This document shows positions 1 through 5,904 of a DNA stretch of 8,844 nt, one piece after another. The notes under the pieces were generated by a model. That model was not told the origin of the DNA, searched no databases, and saw only the letters and a program-made list of their open reading frames with translations. Within the stretch, counting starts at the first letter, position 1. Each line of letters begins with the position of its first letter. Source of the stretch: an uncultured Gammaproteobacteria bacterium (GTDB lineage Bacteria > Pseudomonadota > Gammaproteobacteria > Pseudomonadales > UBA5518). Made by a program: the position numbers and the translations under genes. The stretch is from NCBI GenBank assembly GCA_903921135.1, contig CAIXOY010000299.1, positions 1 through 8,844 on the forward strand, given 5' to 3'.

Positions 1-1217
1 ACGCCGCCGTCGGTCGCGAGGCAAGCGCGCAGGACACGCAGGTGGAGCGCTTCGTGTGGCTGCCGGCCGCGACGGGCGCGCCGGAGCCGGACATGATCTC
101 CTTCGAGGAGTTGTGCTCCCCGCCAGAGGGCGCACGCTGGCAGGAGCCAGCGCTCGATGCCGCCATGCTCGCGCAGATCCTCTATACCAGCGGCACCGAG
201 TCCCTGCCCAAGGGTGCGATGCTCTCGCACGAGTCTGTGATCCAGCAGTACGTGAGCGTGATGGTGGCGGCGCAGTTCGCGGCCGAGGACACCATGCTGC
301 ACGCCATGCCGCTCTTCCATTGCGCGCAGCTCGATACCTTCTTCGGGCCCATGCTCTACAACGGCGCGCAGAACGTGATCATCTCCGCGCCCGTGCCCGA
401 GGTGGTGCTCGGCCTGATCGAGTCGCGGCGCATCACGTCATTCTTCGCGCCGCCCACGGTATGGATTTCCCTGCTGCGTTCGCCGGCCTTCAACAGCCAC
501 GATCTCTCGAGTCTGCGCAAGTGCTACTACGGCGCCTCGATCATGCCCGTGGCCATCCTGCAGGAAATGCAGCAGCGCCTGCCCGGCGCGCGCTTCTGGA
601 ACATCTACGGCCAAACGGAGATCGCGCCCACGGCCACGGTGCTGGGCCCCGATGACCAGATCCGCAAGGCCGGTTCTGCGGGCCGCCCCGTGCTGAACGT
701 CGAGACGATGATCGCGGACGATGAGTGCATCGAGGTGCCGCGCGGCACGGTGGGCGAGATCGTGCACCGCTCGCCACAACTGCTGCTCGGTTACCTGAAC
801 GACCCGAAGAAAACCGAGGAAGCTTTTGCCGGTGGCTGGTTCCATTCGGGCGATCTGGGCGTGATGGACGAGGAGGGTTACATCACCGTCGTCGATCGCA
901 AGAAGGACATGATCAAGACCGGCGGCGAGAACGTCGCCAGCCGCGAGGTGGAGGAGTGCATCTACCGTCTGCCTGCAGTCTCGGAGGTGGCCGTCGTCGC
1001 GCTGAGCGATCCGCGCTGGGTGGAGGCGGTGACGGCAGTGGTGGTGGTGAAGGCGGGCATGTCCCTCGATGAGGCTGCGGTGATCGCGCACTGCCGTGCG
1101 AATCTGGCGCATTTCAAATGCCCCAAGCGCGTGATCTTCGCTGACACGCTGCCGCGCAATCCGAGCGGCAAGATCTTGAAGCGCAACCTACGCCTGACGT
1201 ACGACTCCCCCGCGTAG
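1..1217 (+). CDS. AMP-forming fatty-acyl-CoA ligase, C-terminal part (5' end outside window)
   Basis: Activates a carboxylic acid to acyl-AMP and then to the CoA thioester (ANL superfamily, cytoplasmic). The frame is open from base 3, so the true start lies upstream; about 404 residues are present of a usual 510-550. Motifs in order: the phosphate-binding loop YTSGTESLPKG at 183-215, the adenine-site motif YGQTE at 606-620, HSGD at 843-854 followed by the hinge region DRKKDMIKTGGENV and REVEE, and the C-terminal catalytic lysine in PSGKILKR (Lys codon 1170-1172). All core motifs are intact. The TSGTESLPKG loop (Glu for the common Thr) is, from memory, a variant found in a subset of fatty-acyl-CoA synthetases; chain length cannot be read from the sequence. 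The stop codon TAG (1215-1217) lies inside the GTAGGAG head of a REP-like repeat. The convergent crotonase gene next door suggests a shared beta-oxidation-like pathway (inference). Confidence 0.93.
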   Translation, partial: AAVGREASAQDTQVERFVWLPAATGAPEPDMISFEELCSPPEGARWQEPALDAAMLAQILYTSGTESLPKGAMLSHESVIQQYVSVMVAAQFAAEDTMLHAMPLFHCAQLDTFFGPMLYNGAQNVIISAPVPEVVLGLIESRRITSFFAPPTVWISLLRSPAFNSHDLSSLRKCYYGASIMPVAILQEMQQRLPGARFWNIYGQTEIAPTATVLGPDDQIRKAGSAGRPVLNVETMIADDECIEVPRGTVGEIVHRSPQLLLGYLNDPKKTEEAFAGGWFHSGDLGVMDEEGYITVVDRKKDMIKTGGENVASREVEECIYRLPAVSEVAVVALSDPRWVEAVTAVVVVKAGMSLDEAAVIAHCRANLAHFKCPKRVIFADTLPRNPSGKILKRNLRLTYDSPA

Positions 1218-1240
1218 GAGCGGGCCACGCTCGAGACAGC
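1214..1240 (+). repeat. REP-like palindromic unit, degenerate copy, head on + strand
   Basis: Reads GTAGGAG, then CGGGCCACGCTCGA, then GACAGC. It matches the head and loop layout of the two other units in the window (1244-1270 and 6911-6937, both on the opposite strand). The stem is imperfect here: either GAGCG pairs with CGCTC, or the canonical register forms with one G-T wobble and a terminal mismatch. It contains the TAG stop codon of the upstream ligase gene. Together with the next unit it makes a head-out inverted pair, like the paired REP elements (BIMEs) of gammaproteobacteria. Confidence 0.6.
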
Positions 1241-1243
1241 GGT

Positions 1244-1270
1244 GCAGTCGGGGGCATGGCCCCCTCCTAC
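1244..1270 (-). repeat. REP-like palindromic unit, head on - strand
   Basis: On the minus strand it reads GTAGGAG, then GGGGCCATGCCCCC, then GACTGC. A perfect 6-bp G/C stem (1250-1255 with 1259-1264) closes a 3-nt loop. It lies directly after the TAG stop (1271-1273) of the crotonase gene, and the ends of the inverted pair, GTAGGA at 1214 and TCCTAC at 1265, are exact reverse complements. Lying between convergent genes, the pair could act as a bidirectional mRNA 3'-end stabiliser or attenuator. No T-run follows on either strand, so it is not a classical intrinsic terminator. Confidence 0.7.
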
Positions 1271-2059
1271 CTATTCGAATACGGGTTTGCGTTTTTCGAT
1301 GAACGCCATCACCGCCTCGCGGTGCTCCGGTGTCTTGTGCGCGAGGGCCTGATAACCCGCGGAGAGTTCGAGCAGGGAGTCGAGCCGCAGGTGCTCTGCC
1401 TCGCGCTGCAGCTTCTTGGTGAGCCGCAACGTGGGGCCGGGGTTTGCGGCGATGCGCGTCGCGAGCTCGTTTGCCGAGGCCAGCAACTGCTCCTTCGGCA
1501 CCACCCGGGAGACCAGCCCGCAGGCCAGCGCTTCCTGCGCGCTGATGGCCTCGCCGGTGAAGGCCATTTCCGCTGCGCGCGAGCGCCCCACCGTACGCGG
1601 CAGCAGCCAGGCGCCGCCGTCGCCGGGAATGAGGCCGACCTTGATGAAGCTCTCGGCAAAAGTGGCGGTGTCGGCTGCGATGCGGATGTCGCACATGCAG
1701 CTGAGATCGCATCCTGCGCCGATGGCGGGGCCGTTTACAGCTGCAATTGCCGGTACCGCGAGGCCGTAGATCGCCAGCGCGAGTTGCTGAATCCCCTGCC
1801 GGTATTCCTCGGCGATCGCCACCGGTGTGGCTTCCTCGCCGAAGAAGCGCTGCATGTCCTTCACGTTGCCACCAGAGGAAAACACCGGTCCTTCACCGGT
1901 GATGATCGCCACGCGCACGCTGTGGTCTGTGGCGATACGTCGGGCCGCTTCGACGAATTCCGCGACGGCGGTGTTGCCCGTCAGGGCGTTCCTCGATGCG
2001 GGCTGGTCCATGGTCAGCGTGACGATGTGTCCGCTCTGCTCGTAGCGCAGGAAGGGCAT
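1271..2059 (-). CDS. Enoyl-CoA hydratase/isomerase (crotonase) family protein
   Basis: A 262-residue crotonase-fold protein, the usual length for a single-domain member. Visible hallmarks: the first oxyanion-hole segment FSSGGNVKDM (about residues 60-69), the second segment NGPAIGAGCDL (109-119), MCDIRIAAD, and IPGDGGAWLLPRTVG (144-158), followed by the family's C-terminal helices. Aligned without gaps by eye to rat mitochondrial hydratase, the two catalytic glutamates (Glu144, Glu164) fall on Asp118 and Phe138. Asp147 in the PGDGG turn is a possible alternative acid/base. The exact reaction (hydration, isomerisation, other) is therefore open, although CoA-thioester binding is well supported. 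The start ATG (2057-2059) has GGAGAG about 8 nt upstream. The gene is convergent with the acyl-CoA ligase and divergent from the B12-binding subunit, fitting an acyl-CoA degradation neighbourhood. Confidence 0.92.
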   Translation of the reverse strand: MPFLRYEQSGHIVTLTMDQPASRNALTGNTAVAEFVEAARRIATDHSVRVAIITGEGPVFSSGGNVKDMQRFFGEEATPVAIAEEYRQGIQQLALAIYGLAVPAIAAVNGPAIGAGCDLSCMCDIRIAADTATFAESFIKVGLIPGDGGAWLLPRTVGRSRAAEMAFTGEAISAQEALACGLVSRVVPKEQLLASANELATRIAANPGPTLRLTKKLQREAEHLRLDSLLELSAGYQALAHKTPEHREAVMAFIEKRKPVFE

Positions 2060-2276
2060 CTCGTGTCTCTCCGGTGCGGGGGTTCTGGGTGAGGGTGTTC
2101 GGGTCGGAGTCTAGCAGTGCCTCATTCCGGGTTCCGGCCAGACGGGTGTACGGTCTTGATGCTCGCTGATCAGCTTGCAGCCTGTGCATGATCGGTGGCC
2201 TCACTCGGGCACATGAGGCAGACTCGCGCCCCATCTGCCACTCTCGCGCCGCCCATACACGACGGAGACACATCGC
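2060..2276. promoter_or_regulatory. Divergent intergenic region, candidate operator and promoter
   Basis: This 217-bp spacer lies between the start of the minus-strand crotonase and the plus-strand B12-binding gene, so both promoters should be here. On the minus strand, TGCTAGACT (plus coordinates 2108-2116) resembles an extended -10 box, with no good -35. A perfect 10-bp palindrome, GCTGATCAGC, sits at 2165-2174 and could be a regulator half-site or chance. I found no well-spaced -35/-10 pair for the plus-strand gene. No small ORF with coding character and no RNA gene is evident. Confidence 0.35.
2264..2267 (+). promoter_or_regulatory. Ribosome binding site of the B12-binding subunit
   Basis: GGAG lies 9 nt upstream of the ATG at 2277. 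This spacing is near ideal and fixes that start. Confidence 0.7.
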
Positions 2277-2693
2277 ATGGCACCGCCTCTTCGCGTACTG
2301 CTCGCCAAGCTCGGGCTCGACACCCACACCGTTGGCGTCACCGTGATCGCGCACGCGCTGCGGGATGCTGGCATGGAGGTGATCTTCACGGGCTTGAAGC
2401 AGAGTGCCGCCACCGTCGCGGCCACGGCCGTGCAGGAAGACGTCGACGTGGTGGGCGTCTCCTCTCTGTCGGCTGCGCACATGCGCCATATCCCCGAGCT
2501 TGCGCGGCTGCTGCGCGAGCAGGGCGCAGGTGACAAGCTGCTGATCGTGGGTGGCGTGGTGCCCGAGGAAGATCAGGCGGCGTTGCACGAGGCCGGCGTA
2601 GCCCGCATTTTCACGATGGGCGCCAGCACGCAGGACATCGTCGATTACCTGAACGAGTGGCGTCGCACGCGGGATGCCTCAGCGCAGGCCTGA
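2277..2693 (+). CDS. Cobalamin (B12)-binding small subunit of an acyl-CoA mutase
   Basis: A 138-residue stand-alone B12-binding domain, similar to the C-terminal domain of methylmalonyl-CoA mutase and to small subunits of two-part mutases such as 2-hydroxyisobutyryl-CoA mutase HcmB. The cobalamin signature is complete: D15-x-H17-x-x-G20 (His17 the likely axial cobalt ligand), S62-S63-L64, and G92-G93 in VGGVVP. The fold pattern LRVLLAKLG...VIAHALRDAGMEVIFTGL matches the family. The His motif reads DTHTVG, whereas most acyl-CoA mutases have DGHDRG. The subunit has no catalytic part and would need a large TIM-barrel partner, which is not in this window. meaB follows 2.2 kb downstream on the same strand. 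Substrate (methylmalonyl-, isobutyryl-, 2-hydroxyacyl- or other acyl-CoA) cannot be decided. The last 15 bases overlap the convergent TPR glycosyltransferase gene. Confidence 0.9.
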   Translation: MAPPLRVLLAKLGLDTHTVGVTVIAHALRDAGMEVIFTGLKQSAATVAATAVQEDVDVVGVSSLSAAHMRHIPELARLLREQGAGDKLLIVGGVVPEEDQAALHEAGVARIFTMGASTQDIVDYLNEWRRTRDASAQA

Positions 2694-4802
2694 GACACTC
2701 AGGCTGAAAGCCTCTGGCCGTTCCCCGCTGGCGCAGCGCGCCCACATCCGCTCATAGGCGGCTTCCACGCCCTGCACGAAGGCCGCGGTGTCGAAGAGCG
2801 CGGAATCCGCCCGCTGACGCAGCAGTGCCGCCCGCGTGGATTGCAGCCGTCCCGGTTCCTGCGCCAGTGCCAGTGCGAGTCGCTCGTAGTCTTCCATCGA
2901 TGCTGTGACGAGGCCGGGCATGCCCACGGCTTGCAGCAGGCTCCCTGCCATGCGCGCGGCAAAACCCTGGCCCGCGCAACTCACGATCGGCACGCCTGCG
3001 CGCAGCGCGTCGTTGGCGGTGGTGCCCGCGTTGTAGGGAAGCGTGTCGAGGAAGATGTCGGCTGCCGCGAGACGTGACAGGTACTCCTCCCGGCTCACGC
3101 GGCGTGAGAAAACGAGCCGCCCCGGATCCACACCGCGGGCGGCCGCTTCCGCGCAGAGGTTCTGCCGCACCGCAGGCAGGTTCTCCACCAGCCACAGCAC
3201 GGATCCTGGCACTGCCTGCAACAGCCGCATCCACACCGCGAAAAACGCTGGCGTGATCTTGTAGGGGTTGTTGACAGCGCAGAACACAAGGCCCTGCGCG
3301 GGCAGGCCGCAGTCCTGTCGCAGCGCTGGCTGCACGGGTGCGGCCGCAAGCGGTGCGCAGGCCTGGAAGCAGCCCGGCAACTGCACGATGCGTTCATCGT
3401 AGAAAGGCTGGTCTTCTGCAGGCGTGACGAAGGCATCGCCCAGCACGTAATCGATGTAATCCGCGCACATCGCACCGGGATAGCCGAGCCAGGCCACCTG
3501 CACGGGTGCGGGGCGCCGCGCGAGGATGCCCAGCCTGCAACCCAGCGTGTGGCCGTTCAGGTCGATCAGGATGTCGATGCCGTCCTCGCGGATGCGCCGC
3601 GCTGCTTCGTCCATCGGGAGCGTGCGGATGTCAGTGAAGGCATCCACGGCCGAGGCAATGCGCGTGCGTTCCGCGCTGCCGTCGTCCACGCCGTGCGAGT
3701 AGGCGTGCACGCTGAAACGGCCACGGTCGTGTCGCTCCAGCATGTCAGTCACCAGCCACGCCACCGGATGCCGGCGAAAGTCCGATGAGAGATAGCCGAT
3801 GCGGATGCGATCACGCGCCTCGAATGTGCGCGGAGCCAGCGGCGCAATCCCGCCCGCGATCCGCTGCGACATGCGCCTGGCCGCCAGCGCCTGCGTGAAC
3901 GGATCGTCGGTGGCGATCATCACATCGAAAGGCGAGACGTCTTTGGAGTCCGCCTGCACCAGCGCGAGCACGTCTGCGCGCTCGGCCTCGTGGTTGCGCC
4001 AGTCGCAGAGGTGGCGTCGCTGGTGCGCGATGCCGACGCGCGCACCGCCGTGCGTGGGGTCCACCGCGACGGCTGCGGCATAGGCCTCCACCGCCTCCTC
4101 GAGCCGTTGCGCTGCTACCAGCGCGTGCCCGAGGTTGTAGTGCGCCTCGCTCATGCGCGGGTTGAGAGCGAGCGCCCTCTGGTAGGCGGCGATGGCTTTC
4201 TCGATATGCCCGAGGTGGCGCAGCGCGGCGCCCAGATTGGCGTGGGCATCGGCGAGATCGGGCTTGGCGGCAATGGCTGCGCGGGTGTGACGCGCGGCGC
4301 TCGCCGGGTCTCCGCTCTGCAGCATCAGCACACCGAGGTTGTTCAGCACTTCGGCGTAGGCAGGGCGCCGCGCGAGGATCTGTTCGTAGAGGCGGCGCGC
4401 GGTGCTGGTATCACCGTTGTGGTGCGCGCGCGTCGCGTCTTCCTTGCGGGCGATGTCGGCGCGCAGCTCGCCCAGCACACGCGCGGCACCTGTCAGCTCC
4501 GGACGCTGCGCAAGCGCGCGTGCAAGCAGCGCCGCCGCGTCCTCCACCAGACCAAGTTCCGCACAGGCGTGCCCCAGATTGTTCAACATCACAGGGTTGT
4601 CGGGCTGCTGCTGCAGGGCCTGCTCGATCAGGGCCTTGCCCTTCGCCTGATCGCCCCTGCGACAGGCCACCACACCGAGCAGATGCAGGGCCTGTGGCAT
4701 GTGCGGGTCCTGCGCCAGGATCTGCCGCAGCGCCTGCTCCGCGGCATCGAGTTCGCCGCGCTGCAGTGCGGCTGCGGCCTGGGCGAGCGCCGATGTGCTC
4801 AT
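2679..4802 (-). CDS. TPR-repeat O-linked GlcNAc transferase-like (GT41, SPINDLY family) protein
   Basis: A 707-residue protein with an OGT-type architecture. Residues 1-260 hold about seven TPR units, for example AEVLNNLGVLMLQSGDPASA (150-169) and SEAHYNLGHALVAAQRLEEA (218-237). A linker follows, then a GT41 catalytic region at about 330-690. Catalytic hallmarks: RIGYLSSDFRRHP (334-346; His345 matches human OGT His498), DLNGHTLGCR, RRPAPVQVAWLGYPG (429-443), NNPYKI (511-516; Lys515 matches OGT Lys842), and LDTLPYNAGTTANDAL (585-600). By eye, three donor-site positions differ from human OGT: Lys898 is Arg571, His901 is Tyr574, His920 is Gly593. Likely role: protein O-glycosylation with a nucleotide-sugar donor; sugar and targets unknown. 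No signal peptide is seen. Start ATG at 4800-4802 has AGAGGA about 10 nt upstream. The gene lies antisense between two B12-related genes. Confidence 0.92.
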   Translation of the reverse strand: MSTSALAQAAAALQRGELDAAEQALRQILAQDPHMPQALHLLGVVACRRGDQAKGKALIEQALQQQPDNPVMLNNLGHACAELGLVEDAAALLARALAQRPELTGAARVLGELRADIARKEDATRAHHNGDTSTARRLYEQILARRPAYAEVLNNLGVLMLQSGDPASAARHTRAAIAAKPDLADAHANLGAALRHLGHIEKAIAAYQRALALNPRMSEAHYNLGHALVAAQRLEEAVEAYAAAVAVDPTHGGARVGIAHQRRHLCDWRNHEAERADVLALVQADSKDVSPFDVMIATDDPFTQALAARRMSQRIAGGIAPLAPRTFEARDRIRIGYLSSDFRRHPVAWLVTDMLERHDRGRFSVHAYSHGVDDGSAERTRIASAVDAFTDIRTLPMDEAARRIREDGIDILIDLNGHTLGCRLGILARRPAPVQVAWLGYPGAMCADYIDYVLGDAFVTPAEDQPFYDERIVQLPGCFQACAPLAAAPVQPALRQDCGLPAQGLVFCAVNNPYKITPAFFAVWMRLLQAVPGSVLWLVENLPAVRQNLCAEAAARGVDPGRLVFSRRVSREEYLSRLAAADIFLDTLPYNAGTTANDALRAGVPIVSCAGQGFAARMAGSLLQAVGMPGLVTASMEDYERLALALAQEPGRLQSTRAALLRQRADSALFDTAAFVQGVEAAYERMWARCASGERPEAFSLSVSGLR
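2688..2704. terminator. Hairpin at overlapping convergent gene ends
   Basis: GCCTGAG (2688-2694) pairs perfectly with CTCAGGC (2698-2704) around an ACA loop, a 7-bp stem at the tail-to-tail overlap of the B12-subunit and glycosyltransferase genes. It includes the TGA stop of the first. No T-run follows on either strand, so it may only pause transcription or protect mRNA ends. Confidence 0.4.
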
Positions 4803-4812
4803 GGTGCGGATG

Positions 4813-4834
4813 TCCTCTGCATGCGCGGATTCTA
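4813..4834 (-). promoter_or_regulatory. Candidate -10 box and RBS for the TPR glycosyltransferase
   Basis: On the minus strand TAGAAT (plus 4829-4834) matches five of six -10 consensus bases and would start transcription near 4822. AGAGGA (plus 4813-4818) then serves as Shine-Dalgarno for the ATG at 4802. The -35 region is weak. Confidence 0.4.
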
Positions 4835-4855
4835 GCCCGTGTGCCGGCGCGAGGA

Positions 4856-4884
4856 TTGGCGGGGCTGGCCGATGCGCCTACCAT
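4856..4884 (+). promoter_or_regulatory. Candidate sigma70-type promoter for meaB
   Basis: TTGGCG (4856-4861) and TACCAT (4879-4884) each match four of six consensus bases and are exactly 17 bp apart. They lie about 30 bp upstream of the proposed GTG start, in the 113-bp spacer between divergent genes. Confidence 0.35.
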
Positions 4885-4915
4885 CGCGGCGAACCCCATC
4901 GCAGGCGCACGCGGC

Positions 4916-5890
4916 GTGAACGACCCGAAAACCGTGGACATCGCAGCGCGCGTGCTGGCAGGCGAGGTGCCCGCCGGTGCGCGCCTGATCCGCTGGCTGG
5001 AAGACGACGACCCGCGCGGCGCTGCGGTGCTCGCGCAGCTCTACCCGCACACGGGGCGGGCACGGGTGGTGGGCATCACGGGTGCGCCCGGTGCGGGCAA
5101 GTCCACGCTTGCGGGGATGCTGATCGGGGAATTGCGCGCGCGCGGCCAGAAAGTGGGCGTGGTGGCGGTGGATCCCTCCAGCCCCTTCTCGGGTGGTGCG
5201 GTGCTGGGTGATCGCATCCGCATGCAGCAGCACGCCGCGGATCCCGGCGTGTTCATTCGTTCCATGGGCAGCCGCGGACAGCACGGCGGGCTCGCGCGGG
5301 CGAGTTTCGATGCGCTGCTCGTTCTGGACGCCATGGGCTACGACACCATCCTCGTCGAGACGGTGGGCGTGGGTCAGGAAGAGATCGAGATCGTCTCGCT
5401 GGCGGATACCACACTCATCGTGGCGGTGCCGGGCCTCGGCGACGAGGTGCAGGCGATCAAGGCAGGGCTCATGGAGGCGGGCGATGTCTTCGTGCTGAAC
5501 AAGGCCGATCGTGACGGCGCGCCCGAGACGCAACGCCAGCTCGAACTCGCCCTGCACCTGCGCACGCAGCACCACGGCGACGGCGCGTGGGTGCCGCCGG
5601 TGATTCCCGCAGTGGCCGCGCGGCGCGAGGGTGGTGGCGCGGTCGTCGATGCCATCGACGCGCACACGCAGTCGTTGCGTGCAAGCGGCGAGATCACGGC
5701 GCGCCGCTCGGCGCGGGCCTATGCGGTGTTCCACAAACTCCTGCGCGATGCCGCCACACGCCGCCTGCTCGAGGCCGCGTTGGCGCGCCCTGACGCTGCT
5801 GCCCTGATCGAGGGTGTGCGTTCGCTCGCGATCGATCCGCACGCGGCGGCGGCGCAGTTGGTGGAACGGCTGTCTCTGGCCGGAAGCTGA
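4916..5890 (+). CDS. meaB: MeaB-type GTPase, chaperone of B12-dependent acyl-CoA mutase
   Basis: G3E-family P-loop GTPase that gates cofactor loading and protects adenosylcobalamin-dependent mutases from inactivation. I chose the GTG at 4916-4918 because it gives 324 residues, close to the usual MeaB length of about 325-330, and starts just before the typical N-terminal helix (DPKTVDIAARVLAGEV). The frame stays open upstream, but longer starts would run into the divergent gene's 5' end. Motifs: Walker A GAPGAGKST (56-64), the MeaB hallmark VDPSSPFSGGAVLGDRIRM (85-103), MGSRGQHGGLA (117-127), the switch segment ETVGVGQ (148-154), and NKAD (195-198) for guanine specificity. Its presence on the same strand as the B12-binding subunit supports a shared mutase complex, though an antisense gene separates them. 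The Shine-Dalgarno is weak (AGG about 10 nt upstream). The next gene starts within 15 bp of the stop, suggesting co-transcription. Confidence 0.94.
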   Translation: MNDPKTVDIAARVLAGEVPAGARLIRWLEDDDPRGAAVLAQLYPHTGRARVVGITGAPGAGKSTLAGMLIGELRARGQKVGVVAVDPSSPFSGGAVLGDRIRMQQHAADPGVFIRSMGSRGQHGGLARASFDALLVLDAMGYDTILVETVGVGQEEIEIVSLADTTLIVAVPGLGDEVQAIKAGLMEAGDVFVLNKADRDGAPETQRQLELALHLRTQHHGDGAWVPPVIPAVAARREGGGAVVDAIDAHTQSLRASGEITARRSARAYAVFHKLLRDAATRRLLEAALARPDAAALIEGVRSLAIDPHAAAAQLVERLSLAGS

Positions 5891-5904
5891 AGTGTTTGTC
5901 GCGC

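Noticed and set aside
2156..2192. TTGATG and CATGAT as a promoter for the B12-subunit gene
   Set aside because: The spacing is 25 bp, too long for a sigma70 promoter.
1893..2588. Minus-strand open frame overlapping the crotonase start, the spacer and the B12 gene
   Set aside because: It crosses two well-supported genes in the wrong frame and has low-complexity composition with no motif.
3990..4835. Plus-strand open frame (281 codons) opposite the TPR region
   Set aside because: It is antisense to clear TPR repeats, has no domain of its own, and its length is explained by GC-rich codon bias.
4520..4915. N-terminal extension of the MeaB frame
   Set aside because: The frame is open upstream, but the extra residues are Pro/Arg/Ala-rich, lie antisense to the glycosyltransferase 5' end, and would exceed normal MeaB length.
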